Assembly: GCF_013426915.1 (NCBI RefSeq) | Contig: NZ_AP023179.1 | Span: 3,720,001-3,784,000, forward strand | DNA: 64,000 bases | Direction of reading: 5' to 3' | From: Paraburkholderia sp. PGU19 | GTDB lineage: Bacteria > Pseudomonadota > Gammaproteobacteria > Burkholderiales > Burkholderiaceae | In this document: positions 18,538 to 27,671 of the stretch, piece after piece | Position numbering within the stretch: position 1 is the stretch's first letter | Layout of the letters: the number at the start of each line of letters is the position of its first letter | The notes under the pieces: model-generated | The model's input: only the letters and a program-made list of their open reading frames with translations | Databases searched by the model: none | What the model was told of the DNA's origin: nothing | Made by a program: the position numbers and the translations under genes

Positions 18538-19734
18538 ATGTTCAGCAAGACTCAACCCGCCGAGCTTGGCGTCTTCGGGGGGCCTCCGGCCTTCGACACC
18601 ATCCGGTCGATCTCGAATCTGGTTCGACCGGACGTCGAGCGATTCCTGTCGTGGTCAAAAGTTTTTCACGACGCTCACCAATATACAGATCATGGCGCCG
18701 TGGAACGCGAGCTTGAAAAGCGGCTCGCGCTGTTCCACGACGTCGAATACTGCGTCTCGTTCGCAGGCGGCTTTTGGGGCCTCGTGCTAGCCATGAAGTG
18801 TCTGGCACTCACCGGCAAGACAGAAGTTGTGATGCCGTCGCTCACGTATCGGCGCCTCGCCGATATTGTCGCGTGGGCCGGGCTTGTTCCGCACTTCTGC
18901 GAAGTCGACCCAGTGACACTCGCCATCACCGCGGAAACAGCCGCTCGCTGTATCAACGAAAACACCGCGCTCATTCTCGGTGTGCACCCCATTGTTAACT
19001 GCTGCGACGTCGAGGGGCTCGAGCGACTATCGGAAGAAACTGGTATTCCGCTCCTGTTCGACGCCGTCGAATCAGTGTACGAATCTGTCAACGGACGCAA
19101 GGTTGGCTCGTTCGGACAAGCCGAATGCTTCTCGATGCAATCAAGCAAACTGTTTAACGCGTTCGAAGGCGGCTACGTCACAACCAACGATAGCGCGCTC
19201 GCCGCGCGGCTGCGCGACATGCGTCACTTCGGACTGCGCGACGACGGCACGGTCGACGCTATCGGCATTGACGCCAAACAGAATGAAATTCACGCGTCGA
19301 TGGCACTCGCCGCCCTCGAAGATGTCGACGCGCAAGTGGAACGCAACCGGCGGCGCTACCAGACGTACAAGCGGCTACTAGCGGTTGTCCCCGACGTGCG
19401 CCTGCTCACCTTCGACGAAAGCGAGCGCTGCGGCTACAAGAACATCGTAATCGAACTGCTGGACGGCTGGCCTGTGTCGCGCGAACGGGTTCTGGCAATC
19501 CTGCACGCCGAACATCTGCTGACGCGCCCCTACTACTATCCGCCATTACATCAGAAGCGCACAGACTACCGAACCATTGCGGGTAACTTGAGTACCACCG
19601 AACAGCTTGCCCAGCGATTCCTGATGCTGCCCTGCGGCCACTTCGTCGACGAAGCTGATGTCGCAAAGATCGTAACGTTGCTTGGCTTCATTCATACGCA
19701 CGCTACCGAAATCAACGAACGCTTTCAGAAATGA
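18538..19734 (+). CDS. DegT/DnrJ/EryC1/StrS-family PLP aminotransferase
   Basis: A 398-residue fold-type I PLP enzyme of the nucleotide-sugar aminotransferase family. The Schiff-base lysine is Lys204 in SMQSSKLFNAFEGGYVTTND, and the cofactor-ring aspartate is in LLFDAVES. Other family segments are VVMPSLTYRRLADIVAWAG and the C-terminal YYYPPLHQK. Compared with typical members the phosphate-binding SNGT-type segment reads FAGGFWGL and the usual DAAHAFG reads DAVESVY, so it is divergent. GGGGAG lies at 18522-18527, ten bases before ATG 18538. The gene overlaps the next by ATGA at 19731-19734. Family function is amino transfer to a keto-sugar nucleotide; the exact sugar is unknown. It could act jointly with its lysine-less neighbour. 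Confidence 0.85.
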   Translation: MFSKTQPAELGVFGGPPAFDTIRSISNLVRPDVERFLSWSKVFHDAHQYTDHGAVERELEKRLALFHDVEYCVSFAGGFWGLVLAMKCLALTGKTEVVMPSLTYRRLADIVAWAGLVPHFCEVDPVTLAITAETAARCINENTALILGVHPIVNCCDVEGLERLSEETGIPLLFDAVESVYESVNGRKVGSFGQAECFSMQSSKLFNAFEGGYVTTNDSALAARLRDMRHFGLRDDGTVDAIGIDAKQNEIHASMALAALEDVDAQVERNRRRYQTYKRLLAVVPDVRLLTFDESERCGYKNIVIELLDGWPVSRERVLAILHAEHLLTRPYYYPPLHQKRTDYRTIAGNLSTTEQLAQRFLMLPCGHFVDEADVAKIVTLLGFIHTHATEINERFQK

Positions 19735-20906
19735 AAACACTCACCTCTAGCAATCTAGCAATCTTCGGCACCGCGCCCCCCTTGCCTCGGCGCGTACCGC
19801 TCGGCCAACACCACTTTCCAAGCTGGGATCGCTACGAATCCGCGTTTCGTGACATTTTCGAACGTCAGTACTACACGAATCACGGACCACTCGCCCAAGC
19901 ACTCGAGGCCCGGATCGCAGATTTGTTGCAGGTTGGTCACGCCATGTGTGTCACCAACGCGACGATCGCGCTCGCGCTCAGCGCCCAGGCGCTGGGGTTC
20001 AGGGGCAGGGTCGTGGTCCCTGCCTTCAGTTTCGTCGGCACGGCGCAGTCGCTGGCGTGGGCGGACGTCGAGGTCGCATTCTGCGATGTCTCGCGCGAGA
20101 CGGGGCATTTGACGCCTGAGCTGGTCGAGCCCTATCTGCGCGACGGCGCGACAGGCGTCCTGGGAGTGAACCTCTGGGGCGGTGCTGCAGACGTGGAACG
20201 ACTCCAACGATTGGCCGACAGCTATGGCGTCCCGCTCTATTTCGATTCTGCTCACGCTTTCGGCTGCGAAATTGCAGGCCGCCCCATCGGCGGCTTCGGA
20301 CGGCTCGAAGTTCTGTCGTTTCATTCCAGTCAAATCCTCAGCGCGACCGAAGGGGCCGTCATCTGCACCAACGACGACGACCTCGCCGCACACATTCGCA
20401 ATATCCGCAGCAACTACGGTATGGGCCGGCCCGTGCCGGTCGGCAAGACCGGGAATGGCCGCATGTCCGAGGCGCAGGCGGCCGTCGCGCTGTTGAACCT
20501 CGATGACCTGCCCGAATTGATGGAGCAAAACATCCGCCAGTTCGATGCTTTCGCGGCGCAACTGTCTGACATTCCCGGACTGCGCATCGTGGAGCCACAA
20601 CAAGTGAGCAAGAGCAACTATCAGAATGTCATCTGCGAGATCGATGAACACGCGTTCGGCCTGTCGCGTGACGCACTGATTGCGGTGCTCGACGCGGAGA
20701 ATGTCGAAGCGGGCGGCGATCGCGGCCTCGGGGCGGCGCGCCGCGACTTCACGATCGCGCTGCCGCATACGGAACACTGGCGAAATTCCATCCTGCAACT
20801 GCCGATCGGCGCGTTGGTCGATGAGGCGCTCATCGAGCGGATCGCCAACGTGATCCGCGTCGCCCAGTGCCACGCCGCTGAAATCGCAGGAAAGCTCGGA
20901 GCCTGA
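19731..20906 (+). CDS. DegT-family protein lacking the PLP lysine
   Basis: A 391-residue protein that follows the DegT fold throughout: VTNATIALALSAQALGF, VVVPAFSFVGTAQSLAWADV, YFDSAHAFGCEIAG and a normal C-terminus. The position of the Schiff-base lysine, however, is Gln201 (SFHSSQILSATEGAV, codon CAA at 20331-20333). Family members without this lysine include sugar 3-dehydratases such as ColD and E1, which carry His there. Gln is different, so this protein may be a PLP/PMP-binding dehydratase-like enzyme, a binding or scaffold partner of the preceding aminotransferase, or inactive. The start overlaps the upstream stop (ATGA), implying paired synthesis. The rest of the frame is intact, which argues against simple decay. 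Confidence 0.83.
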   Translation: MKTLTSSNLAIFGTAPPLPRRVPLGQHHFPSWDRYESAFRDIFERQYYTNHGPLAQALEARIADLLQVGHAMCVTNATIALALSAQALGFRGRVVVPAFSFVGTAQSLAWADVEVAFCDVSRETGHLTPELVEPYLRDGATGVLGVNLWGGAADVERLQRLADSYGVPLYFDSAHAFGCEIAGRPIGGFGRLEVLSFHSSQILSATEGAVICTNDDDLAAHIRNIRSNYGMGRPVPVGKTGNGRMSEAQAAVALLNLDDLPELMEQNIRQFDAFAAQLSDIPGLRIVEPQQVSKSNYQNVICEIDEHAFGLSRDALIAVLDAENVEAGGDRGLGAARRDFTIALPHTEHWRNSILQLPIGALVDEALIERIANVIRVAQCHAAEIAGKLGA

Positions 20907-20907
20907 C

Positions 20908-21626
20908 GTGAAGCTGGGTATCATGCAGCCGTACTTCTTTCCCTACCTGGGCCACTTTGCGCTGATTGCAAACACCGATGCCTGGGTCGTGTTCGATATC
21001 ACACAGTACACGCCCAAGACGTGGATGAATCGGAACCGGGTCCTGCATCCGAAGGAAGGATGGAACTACGTTACCGTGCCGCTTGCAAACGGGTCAATTT
21101 CGATCAACACAAGCGAAGCACGCGTGCTCAATGTGAGAGATGCGCGTCGCAGCGTGCTGGGCAAGCTCAGTCACTACCGGCGTGTCGCACCCTACAGTCG
21201 GGCCGTCGAGGCATTAGTACAGGACGCTATGACAGGCGACGCCGACACGTCACTCGTCGAACTCAATGTGCGCGGTCTACGCGCCGTGTGCGACTATCTC
21301 GGGCTGTCGTTCAATTACCGAGTCTGTTCGGAACTCGGCTTGTCTCTGCCTCAAAACCTCCCCCCGGAGGATGGGCACCGGCCATCTGCTCAGCGCTGGG
21401 TGCACGTGGCTACGTGAACCCGGCCGGCGGCCGCGAGTTGTTCAATTGCGACGACTTCGCGGCACGCAACATCAGCCTTCAGTTCCTCTCGTTTGACAAC
21501 CCCATCTACGACGTTGGCCCTTACCGCTTTGAACCCGGGCTCTCGATCATCGACGTATTGATGTGGAACTCGCCGCAGTCCGTCATGGAGATGCTACGCA
21601 CTGCGTCGACGTTGCAGTCGCCGTAA
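20908..21626 (+). pseudogene. wbqC-family gene split by a frameshift
   Basis: The first frame (20908-21417) encodes MKLGIMQPYFFPYLGHFALI and continues with the WbqC-like pattern TWMNRNRVLHPKEGWNYVTV. It then loses homology after LPPED at about 21371 and stops at 21417. The rest of the family (WAPAICSALGARGYVNPAGG then RELFNCDDFAARNISLQFLS, and PGLSIIDVLMWNSP) continues in the next frame to 21626. Restoring one base between 21371 and 21372 (GA-x-TGG) would join them as PEDWAPAIC. WbqC proteins are found in O-antigen and glycan clusters; their reaction is not firmly known to me. It starts right after the lysine-less DegT gene. Sequencing error, true pseudogene or programmed frameshift are all possible. 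Confidence 0.82.
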
Positions 21627-21669
21627 CGTGCATTCATCAAACCGCGCCCAGAAGGGCTTCTACAAGCGC

Positions 21670-22398
21670 TCAGTTCCCGTCGCGACGACGCAGTGTCGCG
21701 TCGTACCGATACTGCGCGGAATAGAACCCTTCCGGCATGCTCGAGAATGTCGTCACCCAACCCGCGTCCGCGGCTAGTGCGGAGAACACTTCCTGTGTAC
21801 GCCAGATGCCGATTTGCGCCTGCGGATCATCGAGTTCACCGGGCTGGGAAACGCGTTGCGAATAGAACACACCCGCCCGGTCGCGATCCGGCAAATTGCC
21901 GATGAAGATCGAATGAACATTGATGAATCGATCGGCTAGCAGTTTCAGGGCTGCGTGTGCTTCGCTTTCGGAGAAGTACATGAAGCTGCCGTAGCACAGG
22001 ACTTTCGTGAAACGTAGCGGATCAGCTTCGCCATACAGATAGTCCGCCACGCCTTGCGCCAAAAACTGAACCCGTGGCGCGTCTGCAAAATGCTTCCGTG
22101 CGATATCGATCAGATACGTCGAGATATCGACACCCAGAAATGCCGCGCACGAATCGATCAGCAGATGTGACAACGCGCCGTTGCCACAGGCGAGATCGAG
22201 CAGCAGGTCGTTAGACCCAAGCTCCAGCCGCTGCTTGATTTCTGCGACGATGAGATCGATCTGCGACTCGGGCACAGGTTTGCCGTGTACTGTGCGCTTC
22301 ACCTGCTCCCAGAATGCATCGGGTGCACATGTTCTCGCATGAGTATCGTAATCGACGGTCGGATATTGGCGCGCGTTGGATGGCGTGTCGATGGACAT
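21670..22398 (-). CDS. Class I SAM-dependent methyltransferase
   Basis: A 242-residue Rossmann-fold methyltransferase. Motif I is LLLDLACGNGALSHLL (residues 65-80), followed by FLGVDIS, and the later YGSFMYFSE corresponds to the catalytic-strand region. There is no membrane span or signal. I chose ATG 22398 (MSIDTPSNAR); a TTG four codons upstream is possible. It is the last gene of the minus-strand unit behind the VioA-like aminotransferase, only 39 bases away, so it probably methylates the amino-sugar or the glycan (inference). The methyl acceptor cannot be read from the sequence. Confidence 0.8.
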   Translation of the reverse strand: MSIDTPSNARQYPTVDYDTHARTCAPDAFWEQVKRTVHGKPVPESQIDLIVAEIKQRLELGSNDLLLDLACGNGALSHLLIDSCAAFLGVDISTYLIDIARKHFADAPRVQFLAQGVADYLYGEADPLRFTKVLCYGSFMYFSESEAHAALKLLADRFINVHSIFIGNLPDRDRAGVFYSQRVSQPGELDDPQAQIGIWRTQEVFSALAADAGWVTTFSSMPEGFYSAQYRYDATLRRRDGN

Positions 22399-22437
22399 CA
22401 GAACACTCAAAGGTATCAGTTGAAGGTATGGCTCATC

Positions 22438-23706
22438 TCAAACCGCGCGAGCACGCTGGGCACACGACAACACGACATCGATGATCCGCTGCTGATCGCG
22501 CTCATCCAGCGCCGGGAAAATGGGCAGGCACAACACCTGCCGCGAAATGTTCATCGCCACGGGCAGGTTCTGCGGCATTGCCGAAGGCAAACCACGATAA
22601 GTGGGAAATTCGCTGATCAGCGGATAGAAATAGCGACGAGCGGCGATGTCGTTCTCCCTCAGCGCGAGATACAGGTCGTCACGATTTATCGGAAAATCCG
22701 GCGTAACGAGCACCGGGAAGTACGCGAAGTTGCGCGAACAATGCGCGGGCACCTCGTGCATCGACAGACCTCGCACACCAGCGAACGCTTCACGGTAGCG
22801 GGCATCGATCCGCCCGCGGGCGATGGTCACCCGCTCCATATGCTCGAGCTGAAGCAGCCCAAACGCGGCCTGCACCTCGTTCATTTTGCCATTGATGCCG
22901 GGCGCCATCACGGTTGTTTCGTCGACGAAACCGAAGTTTTTCAAGTTGTCGATGCGCCGCTTGGTCTTTTCGTCACGGCAGACTATTGCGCCGCCTTCGA
23001 ACGTATTAAAGACCTTCGTACCGTGAAAGCTCAGAACCGACATATCACCGTATTCGAGTACCGAGCGGTCGCGCACTCGCACGCCAAACGCATGCGCAGC
23101 ATCGTAGACCACGCGAAGACCATAGGTATCGGCGATGGCGTCGATACGCTCGACATCGCAGGGATTGGCATAGACATGAACGGGCAAAATCGCAGTCGTC
23201 TGCGGCGTGATGGCGGCTTCAATCCTGCTTGTGTCGAGATTCAGACTGACAGGATCGATATCGACGAAGACGGGCTTGATGCCGTTCCAGTGCAATGCGT
23301 GCGTCGTCGCAACGAAGCTGAATGGTGTCGTGATAACTTCGCCGGTAATCTTCAGTGCCTGCAGCGCCGTAATCAGTGCCAGCGTTCCGTTCGAAAACAG
23401 CGAAAGATGCTCGACGCCGAGGTAGTCACACAGTGCCGCCTCGAGCCGCTGGTGGAAAACCCCATTATTCGTCACCCACTTGCGTTGCCAGATTTCCTCG
23501 AGATACGGCTGAAATTCTTCCAGGGGCGGCAGATGGGGCTGCGTGACGGGAATGAATCCCTGACTTGGATCGCGTACTTCAGGCACACGCGTAGTGATTG
23601 CTCTCGGTGCAGGGCGAGGTGCATCATGCACTTGAGTCGGCGATCCGCCGTCGCTCGCCGTGTCGGCGTGTCGCGGTTCGGGTTCAATCAACAAGGTAGA
23701 TATCAT
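22438..23706 (-). CDS. VioA-like dTDP-4-keto-6-deoxyglucose aminotransferase (DegT family)
   Basis: A 422-residue PLP enzyme with an intact active site: LSLFSNGTLALITALQALKI, TTPFSFVATTHALHWNGIKP, Asp202 in YDAAHAFG, and Lys231 in SFHGTKVFNTFEGG. From IPVTQPHLPPLEEF onward it resembles VioA/FdtB-type enzymes that make dTDP-4-amino-4,6-dideoxy sugars such as viosamine. Viosamine derivatives decorate flagellin in Pseudomonas syringae, and a 4-amino-4,6-dideoxyglucose derivative has been described on Burkholderia cenocepacia flagellin. That agrees with the nearby fliC. About 50 N-terminal residues precede the family start; ATG 23706 is the only ATG in that stretch, though a GTG at 23760 is in frame. 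No rmlA/rmlB is in the window, so the precursor comes from elsewhere. Confidence 0.8.
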   Translation of the reverse strand: MISTLLIEPEPRHADTASDGGSPTQVHDAPRPAPRAITTRVPEVRDPSQGFIPVTQPHLPPLEEFQPYLEEIWQRKWVTNNGVFHQRLEAALCDYLGVEHLSLFSNGTLALITALQALKITGEVITTPFSFVATTHALHWNGIKPVFVDIDPVSLNLDTSRIEAAITPQTTAILPVHVYANPCDVERIDAIADTYGLRVVYDAAHAFGVRVRDRSVLEYGDMSVLSFHGTKVFNTFEGGAIVCRDEKTKRRIDNLKNFGFVDETTVMAPGINGKMNEVQAAFGLLQLEHMERVTIARGRIDARYREAFAGVRGLSMHEVPAHCSRNFAYFPVLVTPDFPINRDDLYLALRENDIAARRYFYPLISEFPTYRGLPSAMPQNLPVAMNISRQVLCLPIFPALDERDQQRIIDVVLSCAQRARAV

Positions 23707-23780
23707 TGCAAAGTGTAGTATCTCGGTGATGCTTGTCGGCACGCACGCAAACGCAGGCACGTTGGCTTACACAAAGCCGT

Positions 23781-25484
23781 TCAGCTGACGAACTCAGGCG
23801 CTTGCCCCTTCGCGAAAAAGAAGAATGGCTCGCGTCCGTTGCAGCCATACGTGTCTGGATCGATTCCGCCGAGAACGGTCGTATGCGGGTAAAGGTCACC
23901 TGCAAAACCGCCGTCACGGAATTTATCGACGAGATCCGCGCCAAAAAGCCGCACATGGTCGCCTTGCCCGAAATAGCGCGCCTTGAAAGACTCCGGCACC
24001 GCCTTGATCAATTCGAATGTTTGGCGCAACACAGGCGAGTATGGCGTCTGTGCAATCAGATGGCCATCGGACGCGAGACAGCGGTTGAACTCGGCGATCG
24101 CCGTTTCGGGACGATCGACATGCTCGAGTACGTGGTTGCAGATGACGACGTCGAAATATCCGTCGGGAAATTCCAGATTCTCGACATTGATCGTTCGGTG
24201 ATGAGCAACTCGCGGGGAGAGATCGCCGACGATATATTCGCGTGGCTGCAGCCTGCGTATGCGTGGCTCGAGTCCCGCTTCGGGGGCGATATGGAGAATG
24301 CGCTTTGTGCTCGCGTTCTCCAGGATCCGCGAAAAGGCAATATATAGCCAGAGATGCCGCTCTCGATCGTTGCAGCCACAATTCGGGCACGTATGATTCT
24401 CGAGCGTTGAACCCACCGATTCAACCTGCCGCATGAACTCCTTGCTGGCGCTGCCTGCGTCGGGATGTGGCAGCCATCTGGCGACGGGCTGCTCGCAGAC
24501 CACACAGAATTTCTGCTGCTGGGTGCGCGGTCCTTTTCTACGCTCGCCGACGCGAGCAGCCACGGCCGCACGAGCATTGGCGAGATCCGCCTGAAATCGA
24601 GGGGACGCATACAGATCTTGCGGCGGAATGCGGTCAAACTCGTTGAGGTTGGCGAGCAACGGAGCAATCTCTGGCAGATTGGCGCTCCAGTTCCCATAGA
24701 TGGTTCGCAACATCCGTTGCGCTCCCGCGAGCGCTTCGACCGTCAAATTGCCAGCCGCGGCTTCGCCACGCACCATCAATTCCCATTCGTAGAGTCCCGC
24801 GCTGAAATTGGCACTCACTGTCGCGGACGCCTGAGTCGAATGCCGCCTGAATGCGCTGTGAAACCCACCGACTGCGACGAGCGGAGCCTGTTCAGCGCAG
24901 TTCAGAAACATCGACACATCGCCGATGAAGTCCAGCACCCATGAGCGGTAGTCGAACACCGAAGACACATCGACGCGTTCACGCACGAGCATGACATTGC
25001 TCGGCTCGCCGATGAAGTTGTTCAGCTTGCCGACCATGTTCTCGACGAGAAACGCGCGATCGATGAGCGCCTTCTGTCCCGGTGGCAACAACTGTTGCGG
25101 CTGACCGATCAAATTGTCCATTTCATCGATGAACACTCGTTCGTGGAACGCAAGTATCGCCTGCGGGTATTCGCGCAGTGCATCGACGAGCGTCTCGACG
25201 GAGGTCGGCATCAGCACATCGTCGTCGAAAAGCCACTTCACATACTGACCGCTCGCCTGCGCCCACAATGCTCGTGAGTTGCGCGTGCCTTTCTGGAATC
25301 CGTGGTGAAAGTACTTTATGCGAGGATCATCGAATCCCACGACAATTTTCTCGAGCGCAGCGTTGGGCGTGTCGTCGCCGACAAGGATTTCGATGTCCTT
25401 GAATGTCTGATGCTGCGCGCTTAGGATCGCCCGCCGGAGATATTCCGCTTTGTATGCGGGGATCAAAATGCTGACTGTTGGCAT
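23781..25484 (-). CDS. Fusion of a GT2 glycosyltransferase and a SAM methyltransferase
   Basis: A 567-residue two-domain protein. Residues 1 to about 240 form a GT2 glycosyltransferase: PTVSILIPAYKAEYLRRAIL, VGDDTP, and the metal site FDDDV at 86-90. A linker follows. From about residue 330 a methyltransferase starts with a CVVC / CPNCG zinc pair, then RILHIAPEAGLEPRIRRL, YIVGDLSP, VICNHVLEHVDRPETAIAEF and a C-terminal Gly/Phe-rich end. A ribosome binding site (AAGGA) precedes ATG 25484. The fusion suggests that one polypeptide transfers a sugar and methylates it or a neighbouring residue, perhaps as a chain-capping step (inference). It is the second gene of the minus-strand unit. Confidence 0.84.
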   Translation of the reverse strand: MPTVSILIPAYKAEYLRRAILSAQHQTFKDIEILVGDDTPNAALEKIVVGFDDPRIKYFHHGFQKGTRNSRALWAQASGQYVKWLFDDDVLMPTSVETLVDALREYPQAILAFHERVFIDEMDNLIGQPQQLLPPGQKALIDRAFLVENMVGKLNNFIGEPSNVMLVRERVDVSSVFDYRSWVLDFIGDVSMFLNCAEQAPLVAVGGFHSAFRRHSTQASATVSANFSAGLYEWELMVRGEAAAGNLTVEALAGAQRMLRTIYGNWSANLPEIAPLLANLNEFDRIPPQDLYASPRFQADLANARAAVAARVGERRKGPRTQQQKFCVVCEQPVARWLPHPDAGSASKEFMRQVESVGSTLENHTCPNCGCNDRERHLWLYIAFSRILENASTKRILHIAPEAGLEPRIRRLQPREYIVGDLSPRVAHHRTINVENLEFPDGYFDVVICNHVLEHVDRPETAIAEFNRCLASDGHLIAQTPYSPVLRQTFELIKAVPESFKARYFGQGDHVRLFGADLVDKFRDGGFAGDLYPHTTVLGGIDPDTYGCNGREPFFFFAKGQAPEFVS

Positions 25485-25871
25485 TGAATCGGTCCTTCCG
25501 AATTGTGGCGTGCGTTGGACAACCGTATTGCCCGCAAAAGGGCGATGCAGCCGTTACAACGTGGCGCGGTCTTTTGCTATGGTGGAAGGTTAGCCGGAAG
25601 AAGTGCCGTTCAAACGCCCAAACAGAATCAGGTTTCCGTGCTACTTTGACGTATGGGTGCAGGAGTGGTGCACGCAGAAGGTTGCGATAGCAAATGTTCA
25701 CCGCCCCCGCGCTGCATCGTCAAACCCACTGCGCCCCCGGCTGCAGAAGGAATGTGGGCGCATGATCGCCCGCCGTTAAGTCGACCATTGCCGGATAGGC
25801 CTGCGCACGCCCGCGTGATCGACGGGTTCGCGCTCGCGTCTTGCATGGATGCCCGGGAAGTCGCTTACTTG
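25485..25871. other. Gap between acyltransferase and fusion genes, no gene seen
   Basis: The gap of 387 bases lies within a run of minus-strand genes. Small frames on both strands have no ribosome binding site or recognisable sequence. A separate promoter for the fusion gene may lie here, but no convincing -35/-10 pair or terminator hairpin was found. Confidence 0.35.
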
Positions 25872-27260
25872 CTACATGAAGACAGTGTAGACATTCAAGA
25901 AGTCGCAGTCGTCGGAAAATCCCCGCTTAAAGAACGCGATATTGAAGCTTCTGTCTCCCATTACTTTCACGTTCCCCTGACTTAACGACACACTGGCGCC
26001 AAAGAACCGGTTCATGACGTACTTGTTCATTCCCTTTGCCTGAGCCCTCAACAGGGAATCATAGACAATATACGGACCCACGTTTCTGCCGTTGATCTTC
26101 TTTGAGCCGGCGAGTGCGTAGTACGCTACGCCGTTGTCGTACGTAGTCACCGTGATGCCGTATGGCACGCCGTCGGCCGCCTTCGAAATAGCAACTTCAC
26201 CCTGCCCGTTCCTGCACATCAGAATTGGGTGCATAAACAGTTCCGTCGTCATGCCGTCGGTGTACCTGGCAATCAGTTCCTCGTGCAGATCCTGGATCAC
26301 GCGGAAAAAATACGTGATCCGGTCATCGGTGATCTCGTCGCCAGTGAAGTACTCGACAACCAGGTTCTTCGCGCACCAATTGATAATCGATTTATAGGAC
26401 TTACGTGTGCCGGCAAATACGCCACTTTCCTTCACGCGAAGATCAACGTATGGGCTATCCCAGATTTCAGCGGAGTAATTTCTCGCGCGTTTGATAATCT
26501 GTTTATACAGCCCGAACTTCTCTTCGGGCTTCTCCATGATCGTGAAGTTAGCTACGCCGAAGTGTCTGGATAGATGCTTGAGGTAGGCGACGATACCCCT
26601 GTACGCCTCGTCGCGATCCTGAGATGCATCGACAAAATGCACCTCGATTGGCATACAACCTGAGGATGGATGGTTGGTAACCCAAGCAGCGGAATGAGTC
26701 GAGTCGATCACCACGGGAACCGTCGCAACAACGGCGCCGTTGAAACAAATATGGAACGAAGCGTTGTCGATTCCCGCCTTCGTTCCAAGCGCTTCGAGAC
26801 CGGGGGTTCCCGCCAGCCCGCCGAGCTTCGCACCCGGATGCCAGAAACTCGAATAGATGTTGCCGCCTATTCCGGCGAGCAACTTGAACTGGCTCTCGTC
26901 CCGGTCGACGGAAACAATAGACCACCCGGCAGGCATCTCTGGCAACGGTAGACCGACTTGCGAAAGCACGTCAAGCCTGCTCAAAATCTCGGTCACCCGA
27001 TTGCCAAACTCTCTCGCAGCGCGGCGCAGAATGCCGATCTCATCTCCTGGTCGATTGCATTCTCGACAGATATTGGCGATATTGAGGTAGGTGCCCAGCC
27101 TTGTAAGCGGCGCCGACTGCGCATTCAGTTCTTTTACCGGCTGACACCAAGCCACTCCATTTTTATCCAGATCTTCAAGCGAGAGTATCGTTGTTACAGA
27201 TACCGTCTGGCCGTCGGCGTTTATCTGAATGGAGCATTGATTTGTAGCTTGCGTGTTCAT
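25872..27260 (-). CDS. GNAT/FemAB-like N-acyltransferase
   Basis: A 462-residue soluble protein. The first about 120 residues form a separate domain with a CRECN motif and amphipathic helices. From about residue 200 the sequence resembles the double-GNAT FemAB/BioF2-like fold, with GTRKSYKSIINWCAKN typical of that group. Later come a conserved aromatic-rich VAYYALAGSKKI segment and YIVYDSLLRAQAKGMN. Such enzymes transfer an acyl or aminoacyl group to an amine. Next to a VioA-like aminotransferase the natural role would be acylating the 4-amino group of the sugar (inference). Start choice is uncertain: ATG 27260 (MNTQATNQCS) or an in-frame ATG at 27323; neither has a clear ribosome binding site. 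Confidence 0.68.
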   Translation of the reverse strand: MNTQATNQCSIQINADGQTVSVTTILSLEDLDKNGVAWCQPVKELNAQSAPLTRLGTYLNIANICRECNRPGDEIGILRRAAREFGNRVTEILSRLDVLSQVGLPLPEMPAGWSIVSVDRDESQFKLLAGIGGNIYSSFWHPGAKLGGLAGTPGLEALGTKAGIDNASFHICFNGAVVATVPVVIDSTHSAAWVTNHPSSGCMPIEVHFVDASQDRDEAYRGIVAYLKHLSRHFGVANFTIMEKPEEKFGLYKQIIKRARNYSAEIWDSPYVDLRVKESGVFAGTRKSYKSIINWCAKNLVVEYFTGDEITDDRITYFFRVIQDLHEELIARYTDGMTTELFMHPILMCRNGQGEVAISKAADGVPYGITVTTYDNGVAYYALAGSKKINGRNVGPYIVYDSLLRAQAKGMNKYVMNRFFGASVSLSQGNVKVMGDRSFNIAFFKRGFSDDCDFLNVYTVFM

Positions 27261-27671
27261 AAGCGAACTGTTTTGCCGGATTTCAGTTAAAGCAAAAACG
27301 CGAGGCACAATAGACTCGCGCATAGTGTCTACCGCGACGGATCATCCGTGAATTGTCGACACTCGCCTGGATGCCGCCTGTTGAACCGCCATAAAGCAGA
27401 AACGGAGCCGCCCCGATTGTCCTATACGGGTGCGCAATCAAAGCTGCAAAGTAAGGTCATAAACGCGGGCATTTCGGGGAATCAGTCCTACAAACGCCGT
27501 CGCCTTGGGTTCGACCGGGAAACGGGTAAGCGCGCCACGTTGGCATACATAAGACACCTGCATGCAAAGACTGCAGAGAGCGTGTCAGAATGGCCACGAA
27601 GATGACCGCGACTCAATGGTGTAATTCGGTCAAGCTAACTTCTCAGCGCAAATAGCTATTCTGGAAAATAA
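27261..27671. other. Divergent intergenic region of the island
   Basis: This region lies between the acyltransferase (minus) and the spermidine-synthase-fold gene (plus). It should contain both promoters. It is AT-richer than the flanking chromosome. No complete sigma-70 match, tRNA or transposase fragment was recognised. Confidence 0.35.
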
